The position numbers and the translations under genes are program-made. The notes under the pieces are model-generated. The model was not told where the DNA came from. It did no database searches and saw nothing but the letters and a program-made list of their open reading frames with translations. This document shows positions 26,553 through 35,178 of a DNA stretch of 63,205 nt, one piece after another (within the stretch, counting starts at the first letter, position 1; the number at the start of each line of letters is the position of its first letter). This stretch comes from Nitrosarchaeum sp. (lineage in GTDB: Archaea > Thermoproteota > Nitrososphaeria > Nitrososphaerales > Nitrosopumilaceae), in NCBI GenBank assembly GCA_021414365.1, contig JAIOOR010000026.1:1-63205 (forward strand). The letters are read 5' to 3'.

Positions 26553-26572
26553 TTTTCTTGTATTGCTTAAAA

Positions 26573-27190
26573 TTAAATTCCGTGAATAGATTCCCCATAC
26601 TCTTTTTCAATTTTAGAGCTGGAACTTTCTGGAATTGGTGATTGCAGTCTTGCAACTGTTGCATCCAATTCCATTTTTTTGCATCCGTCTATGATGAATT
26701 TTTCTTGATGAATTTGATCATATCCTAATGCGATAATTTGTGGTTTTACGAGGTTGACTGTTTTGAAGATGTCGCCTTCTTGTCCTATGAGACAAAGATC
26801 TACCATTATTAGTGAATTAACCAATTCTTGTCTCTGTTCTTTACTGTGTAATGGTCGTCTTTTTTTCATTTTTACAGCAGTATTATCAGTAGCTACGACT
26901 ACTATCAAAACATCTCCTAATGATTTTGCTGCATTGAGAGTATAGATATGTCCTGGATGGATTATGTCAAAAACACCTCCAGCTAAAACGACACGAAGAG
27001 ATGATCTTCCAAACTCAGTTAATGTGGTTCTGTCTTCTTTTACTAACTTATTTTTTACAAGTTCATCAATCTTTGAATTAATGGTGTTGTCTGTGAACCC
27101 TCTTTTTGTTTTGAGATTGTTTATGGGTGATTTGCCAGTTATTCCAGCAAGATACATTTCAATTAAAATTGATTTTTCTATTAATTCCAA
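26573..27190 (-). CDS. ribL: FAD synthase RibL-like nucleotidyltransferase with HTH
   Basis: This 205-residue protein has an N-terminal winged-helix-like region (1-65) and a cytidylyltransferase fold: GGVFDIIHPGHIYTL carries the HxGH nucleotide-binding motif. The ISSSxxR-like end motif appears as PESSSSKI. Archaeal RibL adenylates FMN to FAD in an air-sensitive reaction. Family members without the HTH also include glycerol-3-phosphate cytidylyltransferases, but the convergent ribK (20 bp away) makes FAD synthase most likely. Both proteins carry a DNA-binding-like N-terminus, hinting at flavin-linked feedback. Confidence 0.83.
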   Translation of the reverse strand: MELIEKSILIEMYLAGITGKSPINNLKTKRGFTDNTINSKIDELVKNKLVKEDRTTLTEFGRSSLRVVLAGGVFDIIHPGHIYTLNAAKSLGDVLIVVVATDNTAVKMKKRRPLHSKEQRQELVNSLIMVDLCLIGQEGDIFKTVNLVKPQIIALGYDQIHQEKFIIDGCKKMELDATVARLQSPIPESSSSKIEKEYGESIHGI

Positions 27191-27233
27191 TAATCTTTTC
27201 TTAAACTACTCTCACTTTAATTCATCGAAAATA

Positions 27234-28271
27234 TTACATTTTTGGCTCAAGGCCCTTTGCCAATCTAAGTGCATCTACCAAACCATCTGCGTATCCTATG
27301 CTCAATATTGCAACTTCATCTTGACCATCCTCTAGAAATTTTTCTGCATCTTGAATATACAATTCAGCATTTTCAAGAATCACATTGAATTCTTTTTGAT
27401 CTTTGTAGTATGGTGTAATCTCTTCTAATGCCTCTCTTACCATTGGAACATATTTTTTCATCATTTGGACTGAAATCTTTTTTGTTTTTTCTGAATTGTC
27501 TTGCGGTTCATCTAAACACCTTCCAAGTATTTTTAGTGCATCTGATTCAGTAAAATGAAGTCTTCCTGTGATGATTATTGTGTGTGGCGGTTTACCAAAG
27601 TCAATTTTTTTTAGACTGGAAATTTTTCCTGATATGATTGATTGATCTTTGAATCCTACTCTTGATGCAACTATTGCATATGTTGACAAATCTATCACGT
27701 TTCTTTTTTGTCCTTTCTCAGTTTCTATTAATCCTGTCAAAGCATCTTTTGGATTCATGAAAAAATCCTTGTCTTGATTATACTCTAATAGTAATACTGT
27801 ATGGTTTCCTTCTATGACATTTTTGTAGATTACATAGTATGGAGTCGTTAGCGATTTCATTTCACTCATTATGGTTGCAATTCTTCCAATTTTGTAAAAG
27901 TGAAGACCGCATTCTCCTATCATTGAAGTTAAAGAGGATGACGCATGAATTGAATACGTCTTTATTTTTTCTTGAATTGCTCTAGTTCTTAATTCAATAT
28001 GGGTAGTTGCAATGTATGGATCTCCATAAGAGAGTAACACAACTTTTTTTGTTTTCGCATTTTTTAAGATCTCATTTCCATCTTCAACTAGCCATCTTTT
28101 ACCTTGCTTGAATTCGCCTTTGGTCATTTTTTTGATTTTTAGAATATCTGATTTTCCAATTGGACTGGTAAATTGTTCAAGATACACAATATCTGCTTTT
28201 GATAAAACTTGTACAGCTTCAACAGGTATTGAATTTGAACCTGAAATTCCTAAACCTACAAACCAAAGCAT
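27234..28271 (-). CDS. dphB: Diphthine synthase fused to a DUF357-like domain
   Basis: Residues 1-255 are a tetrapyrrole-methylase-fold diphthine synthase: MLWFVGLGISG at the start, LLSYGDPYIATTH (about 87-99) and IHASSSLTSMIGECGLH (split here by function, SAM site) are family motifs. The enzyme trimethylates the modified histidine of elongation factor 2 in diphthamide synthesis. Residues about 265-345 (KKYVPMVREALEEITPY to DALRLAKGLE) form a helical hairpin like the archaeal DUF357 domain, normally a separate protein, so the chain is about 80 residues longer than typical DphB. Its ATG overlaps the stop of lysK (TAATG), so it is read from the lysine operon. Confidence 0.88.
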   Translation of the reverse strand: MLWFVGLGISGSNSIPVEAVQVLSKADIVYLEQFTSPIGKSDILKIKKMTKGEFKQGKRWLVEDGNEILKNAKTKKVVLLSYGDPYIATTHIELRTRAIQEKIKTYSIHASSSLTSMIGECGLHFYKIGRIATIMSEMKSLTTPYYVIYKNVIEGNHTVLLLEYNQDKDFFMNPKDALTGLIETEKGQKRNVIDLSTYAIVASRVGFKDQSIISGKISSLKKIDFGKPPHTIIITGRLHFTESDALKILGRCLDEPQDNSEKTKKISVQMMKKYVPMVREALEEITPYYKDQKEFNVILENAELYIQDAEKFLEDGQDEVAILSIGYADGLVDALRLAKGLEPKM

Positions 28272-29398
28272 TACTGCAAATTTTTATCGTGAAGTCTTTT
28301 TAAATGATGTATCATTCGTTTTAAAATTTCAATTCCTCTTAGATATTCATCTATTGATACTTTTTCATCTATTGTGTGAGCTTGATGGGGATCACCTGGG
28401 CCGTATGTTACTACAGGAATCTTCCACTGATTTCCTATCACATTCATGTCTCCGGTTCCAGTTTTTCTAATCAATGTTGGTCTTGTGTGCTCTACATCCA
28501 TAACTCCTAAAGTAAATGCTCTGACTATGGCAGAATCATGTGGTGCTTCAAAAGGCTCTGTTTCATCTATGATTGAATAATATGCCTCCACTTTTCTTCT
28601 CTGGGCAATTTCATTTACTAGTACGGATATTTTCTGTTCAATTATTTTGCAATTCGTATCTACAGGAACTCTTATGTCAAAAGTGGAAACACATTCTTTT
28701 GGTGTAACGTTATGACTTGTTCCTCCTGTAATTTCAGTTAGTGTTGCAGTTAACAGCATTCCTTTACTTCTTTTATCTTGATCTGATTCTAAACCTTCTT
28801 TGAGTTCTTTTGCAAAGATCATTGTTTCTTCAATGGCATTTTTTGAAAGCCAAGGTGCACTTGCATGAGCGCTGTCATCTACACTTACTTTAAGATTGAT
28901 AGCTAATCTTCCTTTGTAAGCAATTGTCACTTGTTTTATTCCGCTTGGTTCCCCAAACACTGCATAATCTACATCGATGTGATTTTTGACTAAATTTTTT
29001 ACGCCAGTTGCATTTCCTTCTTCATCTACGGTACCAACAAAAATTACAGTGCCATTATTGTTTTGAACTGACGCTGCTGCAAATAACATTGCCATTAATG
29101 GTGCTTTTGCATCTGATGCACCTCTGCCATAAAGTGAATCTCCTTCTTTTCTAACTTTGACTTTTCCGGGAACTACATCCATGTGTCCACAAAGTAATAT
29201 TTTCGGTGAACCCGTTCCTTTTTTTGCAATGACGTTGCCTACTTCGTCTATGTGTATGTCTTCAAATCCCAAATCATCGCATTTATCTGCTAAAAATTCA
29301 GCCATTGATTTTTCATTTAGTGAAGGTGTGTACAATCTAAGTGCTTTTTCAAGCATCTTCACGGCAAATCTTGGTGTAACTGTAAATGTTGTTTCCAA
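28271..29398 (-). CDS. lysK: [LysW]-lysine/ornithine hydrolase
   Basis: This is an M20-family metallohydrolase of 375 residues. Metal-binding motifs are CGHMDVVPG (about 71-79), GRGASDAKAP, DEEGNATG and the C-terminal PGDPHQAHT. LysK releases lysine (and in the arginine branch ornithine) from the C-terminal residue of the carrier LysW, the final step of both branches. Here it is the only M20 enzyme in the cluster, so it presumably serves both. It overlaps dphB downstream by one base and follows lysX by 3 bp. Confidence 0.88.
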   Translation of the reverse strand: METTFTVTPRFAVKMLEKALRLYTPSLNEKSMAEFLADKCDDLGFEDIHIDEVGNVIAKKGTGSPKILLCGHMDVVPGKVKVRKEGDSLYGRGASDAKAPLMAMLFAAASVQNNNGTVIFVGTVDEEGNATGVKNLVKNHIDVDYAVFGEPSGIKQVTIAYKGRLAINLKVSVDDSAHASAPWLSKNAIEETMIFAKELKEGLESDQDKRSKGMLLTATLTEITGGTSHNVTPKECVSTFDIRVPVDTNCKIIEQKISVLVNEIAQRRKVEAYYSIIDETEPFEAPHDSAIVRAFTLGVMDVEHTRPTLIRKTGTGDMNVIGNQWKIPVVTYGPGDPHQAHTIDEKVSIDEYLRGIEILKRMIHHLKRLHDKNLQ

Positions 29399-29401
29399 TT
29401 C

Positions 29402-30250
29402 TCACTTTTTATTTTTCATTGCGTAATCAATCATTAATGAAGGTATGTCTACGCCACATACTCTTACTGTATTTTTATATTCAGTTGTATTGTTAACCTC
29501 GTGAACTACTAATCCACGTTCTTTACTTTCCATCAAATCTACTCCGACTATGTCTCCTTGAACAGCTTTTTTTGCTTTAATACACATTTCCTCCATTTCT
29601 GGTGTTACTTTGCATGGTTCTGCAGTTCCGCCTAGAGCCATGTTTGTTTTCCAATTTCCATTTCCTGAAGTTCTATAAATTGCTGCAACAATTTTATCTC
29701 CTACCATTATTGCTCTGATGTCTCTTGGTGGTCTGTTGACAAATTCTTCTAAATAATGAACTTGATAGATTGGATACATGCTTTCTCTACTTTCGATAAT
29801 TCCTTCTGCTGAATCTTTATCATTTAATTTTGAAATTAGTCTGCCCCAACTACCAACAGTTGGTTTGATCACTTTTGGATATCCACTAGTTTCAAGATGT
29901 TCAATTGCAGCTTCTTTTGAAAATGCAACGGTTGCATATGGTGTTGGAACTCCATATTTTTTTAATAGCATATGTGTGAATAATTTATTTCCTGCAAAAA
30001 TTCCAGTGTTTAAGCAATTAATTACATTAACACCCATTCCTTCAAGAGCTGCAGTAGAATGTAAATTTCTGTAATAGCTTACACATCTCTGAATAACTGG
30101 TCCATAATCTTCTGGTTTTTTTTCTAATTCTAAAGCTAAATTCTTACAATCAACCATTTGGATGTTGATGTTCTTTTTTTTGCCAGCTTCTAGCAGAGCT
30201 TTTTCTTCCCAACGAATTGTATCATAAAGAATTGTAACGTCTGTACTCAC
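29402..30250 (-). CDS. lysX: LysX, alpha-aminoadipate--LysW ligase
   Basis: This ATP-grasp ligase of the RimK family, about 282 residues, most likely starts at GTG 30250, which overlaps the lysW1 stop (GTGA); a TTG at 30259 is the longest start. The ATP site shows KPTVGSWGRL and the metal site EVNNTTEY. The C-terminal EYKNTVRVCGVDIP carries the Asn-Thr pair that, as I recall, marks LysX (2-aminoadipate-specific) as opposed to Gly-Phe in ArgX. The substrate carrier should be the adjacent LysW1, which is unusual in ending with Gln. Gene order lysS-lysW1-lysX-lysK supports a lysine-dedicated half operon. Confidence 0.85.
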   Translation of the reverse strand: MSTDVTILYDTIRWEEKALLEAGKKKNINIQMVDCKNLALELEKKPEDYGPVIQRCVSYYRNLHSTAALEGMGVNVINCLNTGIFAGNKLFTHMLLKKYGVPTPYATVAFSKEAAIEHLETSGYPKVIKPTVGSWGRLISKLNDKDSAEGIIESRESMYPIYQVHYLEEFVNRPPRDIRAIMVGDKIVAAIYRTSGNGNWKTNMALGGTAEPCKVTPEMEEMCIKAKKAVQGDIVGVDLMESKERGLVVHEVNNTTEYKNTVRVCGVDIPSLMIDYAMKNKK

Positions 30251-30414
30251 TGCCCCCAATCCTCGCCAACCGTTTGGGCAGGCTTTAATTGGAAACCGTT
30301 TGAGCCTTTTGTTAATTCAAAACTTGCGCCACATTCCGGACATGTTACAATTTCTCCTTCCATAGCATCTTTAGGAATGGAAATCTCTGCATCACATTCT
30401 TCACATTTTGACAT
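30247..30414 (-). CDS. lysW: LysW1, amino-group carrier protein with C-terminal EDWGQ
   Basis: This 55-residue acidic carrier has four zinc cysteines in two knuckles (CEEC at 4-7 and CPEC at 25-28) and the LysW tail TVGEDWGQ. The last codons read GAG GAT TGG GGG CAG TGA, so the final residue is Gln. In characterised LysW the terminal residue is Glu, whose gamma-carboxyl is ligated to aminoadipate or glutamate. The stop TGA overlaps the GTG start of lysX. Paired with the LysX-type ligase, it is either attached through another carboxylate, deamidated first, or a carrier whose chemistry differs. See the second carrier at 36036-36203. Confidence 0.9.
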   Translation of the reverse strand: MSKCEECDAEISIPKDAMEGEIVTCPECGASFELTKGSNGFQLKPAQTVGEDWGQ

Positions 30415-30436
30415 GTTTTTTCTTCACTTTCACTCT

Positions 30437-31603
30437 CTATTTATCGTTAATTATCTTTTTTTCAAGCCTGTCTGCTAGTGGAATCTCAATTAAATCTCCC
30501 ATTCTGAGCTCTTTGAGACCTAGGGCTACTGCTTTTGCGCCCTCATCGTCTTTTTGAAGACCTAAAATCGACATCAAATAAGCAGCACCAGTTTTTCCTG
30601 CCAATTCTCCAAAGACAATCCTTCTTGTATTTCCAACGGCTCTTGGTGGAATTGGTTCATAGGCTGCAGGATTTCGCAGAATTGCAGCAAGATGTGTTCC
30701 AGCCTTGTGTTTGTATGCAGAAGAACCAACTAGTGGTTTTGAATCATATGGTTTAATTGAAGTATAGTTTTCAATCAATCTAGACAAGTCTAACAACATA
30801 TCTAATCTGAAATCATTTGGCGACTTGTACAGATATGTCAATGCTACGGCAACCTCTGCAAGAGGAGGAATTCCTGTTCGTTCGCCTATGCCGTCGATTG
30901 TTGTATGTATTTGATCCACTCCTGCATCACATGCAGCAAATGCGTTAGCTACTGCAAAACCAATGTCATTGTGAACATGTGCATCAAGTGGAACATCGAT
31001 TACATTTCTTACAGTTTTAACAAAATTATACATGCCGATTGGTCTCATGATTCCTACTGTGTCTGGCAAACTTATCCTATCTACACCTGCTTCTTCAATT
31101 GCCTTGCACACTTTTAACAAAAATTCTGGCTCTGCCCTACTTCCATCTTCTACGGTAAATCTAATTTTAAGTCCATGTGATTTTGCATATTCTACTGTCT
31201 CAACTGCTCGGTTCAATGCTTCTTCTCTTGAAATTCTTAACTTGTCTTTAAGATGAATATCTGAAATTCCAAGATATGCTGCACACCATTTTGCATCAAC
31301 GCTCAATGAAATGTCAATGTCTTCTTTGAGAGCTCTTCCGTGAGATACAATGTCTGCTTTTAGTCCTTGTTTGATAATTGTTTTAGTTGCTTCTTTGTGA
31401 TCACTGGAAACAACTGGTGAAATTTCTATTTGATCTACTCCAAAATAATCTAACATCCATGCAATTTGGATTCGTTGTTTATTTGTAAATGAAACTCCTG
31501 GATGTTGTTCACCTTCTCTTAAAGTGCTGTCTAACACTTTGATCTTCTTTGGATTTTTATCATATGCATTGTATATGTCTGCATAGTAATTCGGATCTTT
31601 CAT
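30437..31603 (-). CDS. lysS: Homocitrate synthase
   Basis: This is a 388-residue member of the DRE-TIM metallolyase family. The N-terminal motif VLDSTLREGEQHPGV contains the catalytic Arg-Glu, the metal HxH is in DAHVHNDIG, and GIGERTGIPPL with the C-terminal GSSAYKHKAGTH follow the homocitrate synthase pattern. It condenses 2-oxoglutarate with acetyl-CoA, the first step of the aminoadipate route. Isopropylmalate or citramalate synthase is less likely because the C-terminal LeuA regulatory domain is absent and lysW/lysX follow 22 bp downstream. Confidence 0.88.
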   Translation of the reverse strand: MKDPNYYADIYNAYDKNPKKIKVLDSTLREGEQHPGVSFTNKQRIQIAWMLDYFGVDQIEISPVVSSDHKEATKTIIKQGLKADIVSHGRALKEDIDISLSVDAKWCAAYLGISDIHLKDKLRISREEALNRAVETVEYAKSHGLKIRFTVEDGSRAEPEFLLKVCKAIEEAGVDRISLPDTVGIMRPIGMYNFVKTVRNVIDVPLDAHVHNDIGFAVANAFAACDAGVDQIHTTIDGIGERTGIPPLAEVAVALTYLYKSPNDFRLDMLLDLSRLIENYTSIKPYDSKPLVGSSAYKHKAGTHLAAILRNPAAYEPIPPRAVGNTRRIVFGELAGKTGAAYLMSILGLQKDDEGAKAVALGLKELRMGDLIEIPLADRLEKKIINDK

Positions 31604-31630
31604 TACAGAAAACGTTCACATAAATTGAGA

Positions 31631-31637
31631 ATATAAA
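31631..31637 (-). promoter_or_regulatory. TATA box before homocitrate synthase
   Basis: TTTATAT on the minus strand is centred about 31 nt upstream of the lysS ATG (31603). It shows that lysS-lysW1-lysX-lysK-dphB is a second transcription unit, separate from argG-to-lysM, with lysM's 3' end just upstream. Confidence 0.5.
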
Positions 31638-31718
31638 TATATTCGTACTAGTTTCGCTGAAAACTACTTGTATTGATCCTAATTTAGGCAACTATAGAAA
31701 TTATGCACCGAAAGTCGT

Positions 31719-32138
31719 TTATGCTACTTTTCTTAAAATAATTACTGTATTGGTGTCTATGACGCCTGGAATTTTTCTTAATGCATCAATGCTGTTGTTT
31801 ATTTCAGATATGTTTGAGGCACTAATTATTGTAGTAATATCATACTGACCGGTAATCTCGTAGACTGTTTTGACTCCTTCTAATTTTACTAGTTTTTCTG
31901 AAACTTTTGCAGTGTCTGTTGCAGAATCTACAGATATCAAAACAATGGCACTTGTTGCGTTCTCCTCTCCTATCTCAACTGTGAATCTTTTGATAGTTCC
32001 ACTGTCTACAAGGTTTTTCACTCTTCTTCTGACAGCTGATTCTGATAATTTTAGTTTCTTTCCAATATCTACAAAAGACTCTCTAGAATCTTCTTTGAGA
32101 AAATTTATTATTTTTTCATCGATTTTATCTTTATACAT
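31719..32138 (-). CDS. lysM: Lrp/AsnC-family regulator (LysM-like)
   Basis: This 139-residue protein has an N-terminal HTH (FVDIGKKLKLSESAVRRRV) and a C-terminal RAM ligand domain (VYEITGQYDITTII). Archaeal LysM responds to lysine and binds the lys-cluster promoter. Its position at the end of the arg/lys operon and directly upstream of the lysS promoter agrees with that role. The start overlaps the end of lysJ by 8 nt, indicating coupled translation. A binding site cannot be proven, but the 115-bp gap to lysS is the obvious candidate. Confidence 0.87.
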   Translation of the reverse strand: MYKDKIDEKIINFLKEDSRESFVDIGKKLKLSESAVRRRVKNLVDSGTIKRFTVEIGEENATSAIVLISVDSATDTAKVSEKLVKLEGVKTVYEITGQYDITTIISASNISEINNSIDALRKIPGVIDTNTVIILRKVA

Positions 32139-33306
32139 TGATTTTTTGCTCCTCTATAGTTAGTACCTTATCTAGGGTTTCTAAAACTTTTGTTATGTCT
32201 TCTTTAGATATTACCAACGGTGGTAAAATTCTTAGGATGTTTCTTCCTGAATATAGCATTAGGACTCCTTCTTTCATGAGATTCATTAGAATATCTTTTA
32301 CCTCAAATTTCAATTCCACGCCTATCATCAACCCTTTTCCTCTGATCTCTCTAATTATGGGGTGCTTTTCTTTTAATTTCTCCAACCCTTCTCTGAAAAA
32401 CTCTCCCATCTTTTCAGAATTTTCAATCAAACCATCTTGAGTGAGTGCTTGCAGTGTTGCTATTCCTGCAGCACATGAAAGTGGGTTTCCCCCAAAGGTT
32501 GATGAGTGTTCTCCTTTGCTCATTGAAGCAAGAATGTCTGGTCTTACCAAAGTTGCACCCATTGGAACTCCTCCGGCAATTCCTTTTGCAAGACATAAAA
32601 TGTCTGGTGCAGTATTCCAATGCTCACATGCCCATAATCGTCCTGTCCTGCCAAGTCCTGCTTGTATTTCGTCAAAAATTAGCAGAATCCCTTTTTCATT
32701 GCAAACCTTTCTTACTTCTTGTAAAAATCCGTCTGGTGCAACATTGATTCCACTCTCACCTTGAATTGGTTCTAAAATAACAAATGCTGTGTCCTCATCA
32801 ATAGTGGAACGAAGTGATTCAATATCTCCAAATGTCGCAAAAGAAACTTTTTCAACTAATGGCTCAAACGCTTTTTTGTATTTTGGATTAAATGTTAATG
32901 ATAATGCACCTAGAGATTTTCCGTGATATGATCCTTTCATTGCCACCATTCCTTTTTTGCCTGTAAACTTTCTTGCAAATTTTATTGCAGCTTCTATTGC
33001 TTCTGCACCGCTATTGTTCAGATGAACTTGAGTTAGTCCCTTTGGTGCAAGTCCGATAAGTGTTTTGAGAAACTCTTCTCTAGTTTTATTGTATAGAGAA
33101 CTGTGAACTGTAATTATTTTATCAACTTGATCTTTGATTGCTTTTACTACTCTTTTATTTTGATGTCCAACAATTGCTACACCATATCCTCCCATACAGT
33201 CAATGTACTCTTTTCCATTGATATCCCAAACATGAGCTCCGATTCCTTTTTCAATTGTAACAGGGAATCTCTGATACAAACCTCCCATAAAGTCGTCTTC
33301 AGTCAT
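32131..33306 (-). CDS. lysJ: [LysW]-semialdehyde aminotransferase
   Basis: This is a 391-residue class III PLP aminotransferase. The PLP lysine lies in CLAKGIAGGVPMG (about 237-249), the phosphate/ring contacts in GSYHGKSLGAL and the aspartate in FDEIQAGLGRTG. LysJ (also acting as ArgD) transfers an amino group to LysW-bound aminoadipate or glutamate semialdehyde. It overlaps lysZ (upstream) and lysM (downstream) by 8 nt each, so the three are tightly coupled. Confidence 0.9.
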   Translation of the reverse strand: MTEDDFMGGLYQRFPVTIEKGIGAHVWDINGKEYIDCMGGYGVAIVGHQNKRVVKAIKDQVDKIITVHSSLYNKTREEFLKTLIGLAPKGLTQVHLNNSGAEAIEAAIKFARKFTGKKGMVAMKGSYHGKSLGALSLTFNPKYKKAFEPLVEKVSFATFGDIESLRSTIDEDTAFVILEPIQGESGINVAPDGFLQEVRKVCNEKGILLIFDEIQAGLGRTGRLWACEHWNTAPDILCLAKGIAGGVPMGATLVRPDILASMSKGEHSSTFGGNPLSCAAGIATLQALTQDGLIENSEKMGEFFREGLEKLKEKHPIIREIRGKGLMIGVELKFEVKDILMNLMKEGVLMLYSGRNILRILPPLVISKEDITKVLETLDKVLTIEEQKINV

Positions 33307-34102
33307 TTCTAATCACCGTACAGTTATCGTGTGCTATTGCCGATGATATAGGATTTTCTCTTTGGCCATTTGCAATGAGTGCTTCTTTTACTCCCATATC
33401 TAGTGCTTCAGTGGATGCAAGAATCTTCTTTTCCATACCTGGACCTATCTTTGGTCTGATCTCCTTTGCTTCTGCTAGGGTTAATTTAGTTACGAGTTTG
33501 TCATCCATTAGTAATCCATCCACATTTGTTATGAATAACACTTTATCGCAACCAACACTTCCTGCTACATATGCTGCGGCTCTGTCTCCATCTACATTTA
33601 GAAATTCTGATTCTTCACTTATTGCGATTGGTGAAATTACAGGCGTCAAACCCTGCTCTAATAGCAATTTAATTAAATTTGAATTGACTTTGGTGATTTT
33701 ACCTGTATACCCACCATCAATTGCTTGCTTTCGACCTTTTTCATTAATTATTAGCAGTGTCTTTTTTCTTTCCGCTTGAATTATTCTTGCATCAACACCT
33801 GAAAGTCCAATTGCATTGATTCCATTTTTTTGAAGCATTTGAACAATTGTTTTGTTTATACGTCCGGATATTACCATTGTAAAAATTTCTGCAGTTTCTT
33901 TGTCTGTGTATCTGCTCTTTATTCCGCTAGGTGATGTTACAAATCTGGGTTCTTTTCCAAGTTGCTCGCAAACTTTTGTGACTTCTTTTCCTCCACCATG
34001 AACGATGATTAATCCTTCTGTCTCTGCAACTTTTTTCATATCTGAAATAGTCGATGGATGTAAATTATCTACTACACTCCCGCCGATTTTGATTGTGATC
34101 AT
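33299..34102 (-). CDS. lysZ: [LysW]-aminoadipate/glutamate kinase
   Basis: This 267-residue amino-acid kinase shows KIGGSVVD at the N-terminus, VHGGGKEV (about 35-42), the nucleotide-contact region LNVDGDRAAAYVA and the C-terminal GPGMEKKI. It phosphorylates the side chain of the LysW-linked substrate, as NAGK does for acetylglutamate. It is the only kinase of this type in the cluster, supporting bifunctional use in lysine and arginine synthesis. The coding region begins 2 bp after lysY. Confidence 0.9.
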   Translation of the reverse strand: MITIKIGGSVVDNLHPSTISDMKKVAETEGLIIVHGGGKEVTKVCEQLGKEPRFVTSPSGIKSRYTDKETAEIFTMVISGRINKTIVQMLQKNGINAIGLSGVDARIIQAERKKTLLIINEKGRKQAIDGGYTGKITKVNSNLIKLLLEQGLTPVISPIAISEESEFLNVDGDRAAAYVAGSVGCDKVLFITNVDGLLMDDKLVTKLTLAEAKEIRPKIGPGMEKKILASTEALDMGVKEALIANGQRENPISSAIAHDNCTVIRND

Positions 34103-34104
34103 TT

Positions 34105-35151
34105 CTATACTGGAGTAAGTGGAGTGTATCTCAAACCATCCATTTCATCAAAGCCACACATAACATTCATGTTTTGTATTGCAGAACCTGCTGCGCCTTT
34201 CATTAGGTTATCTGATGCTGACATTACAATCAATCTGTGATTTTCTTCATCTATGTCAAAACCTATATCACAAAAGTTTGAACCAACCACAAATTTTGGA
34301 TCTGGGAATTTATACAATCCTTTTTTATCTCGAATTAATCGAATAAATCTCTCTTCACCATAAGCTTCACGAAATATTTTCCATAATTCTTTTTCATCCA
34401 TATCTTTTTTCATAAATGTGTGATTTGTACATAAGATTCCTCTAACTACATCTACTGCATGTGGACTCATTGAAACATGAATTTTCTTTCCTGCAATTTC
34501 GCTTAGCTCTTGTTCTATTTCTCCAGTGTGTCTGTGTTTTGCTGGCTTGTATGGTCTGATGACTCCTGCTCTCATTGCATGTGCAGTTCCTGAACCAGAG
34601 CCTGCACCTGATGAACCAATCTTTGAATCTACAATGATGTGGTCAATATCAATTAAATCATGTCTGATTAATGGCGCAAGTGCTAAAGTGGAAGTTACCG
34701 CCATGCATCCAGGACAAGAAACTAGCTGTGCTTTTTTGATTGCCTCTCTGTGAAATTCTGGAACTCCAAATACTGATTTTGACAAATAATCCGGATGTGG
34801 GTGTTCCCATCCATACCATTTACCATAATCTGCAGGATTGTGTAATCTATAATCTGCACTCAAATCAATAACTTTCAAACCTCTGTCATACAATGCTTTT
34901 ACAATTTCAGTTGCTGTTCCATGTGGAACTGCAGTAAATACAATGTCACATTTATCCGTCATTTTATCATAATCTAATTCCGAAAAAGTCAGATCGGTAA
35001 ATCCTTTCAAACTTGGTTGAATTCTATGAAGATATTCTCCAACATGTTGTCTTGATGTAACCATTGCGATCTCTACATCTGGGTGATTTACTAAAAGACG
35101 AAGTGTTTCTCCTCCGACATAACCTGATGCTCCAACAACGCCAACTTTCAT
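34105..35151 (-). CDS. lysY: [LysW]-aminoadipyl/glutamyl phosphate reductase
   Basis: This 348-residue semialdehyde dehydrogenase of the ArgC family has an NADP-binding start VGVVGASGYVGGETLRLL (residues 2-19) and the catalytic Cys in LVSCPGCMAV (about 143-152), with a His in SPHAVDVVRG further on. It reduces the acyl-phosphate on the carrier to the semialdehyde. It starts 27 bp after the end of argX; CTCC-rich bases (AGGAG on the minus strand) just before its ATG may be a ribosome-binding site. Confidence 0.9.
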   Translation of the reverse strand: MKVGVVGASGYVGGETLRLLVNHPDVEIAMVTSRQHVGEYLHRIQPSLKGFTDLTFSELDYDKMTDKCDIVFTAVPHGTATEIVKALYDRGLKVIDLSADYRLHNPADYGKWYGWEHPHPDYLSKSVFGVPEFHREAIKKAQLVSCPGCMAVTSTLALAPLIRHDLIDIDHIIVDSKIGSSGAGSGSGTAHAMRAGVIRPYKPAKHRHTGEIEQELSEIAGKKIHVSMSPHAVDVVRGILCTNHTFMKKDMDEKELWKIFREAYGEERFIRLIRDKKGLYKFPDPKFVVGSNFCDIGFDIDEENHRLIVMSASDNLMKGAAGSAIQNMNVMCGFDEMDGLRYTPLTPV

Positions 35152-35178
35152 GATACTCCTCCCGCAAGGAACTATAAT

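Noticed and set aside
33375-33779. 134-aa plus-strand ORF inside the lysine cluster
   Set aside because: It is antisense to lysZ, whose motifs are clear.
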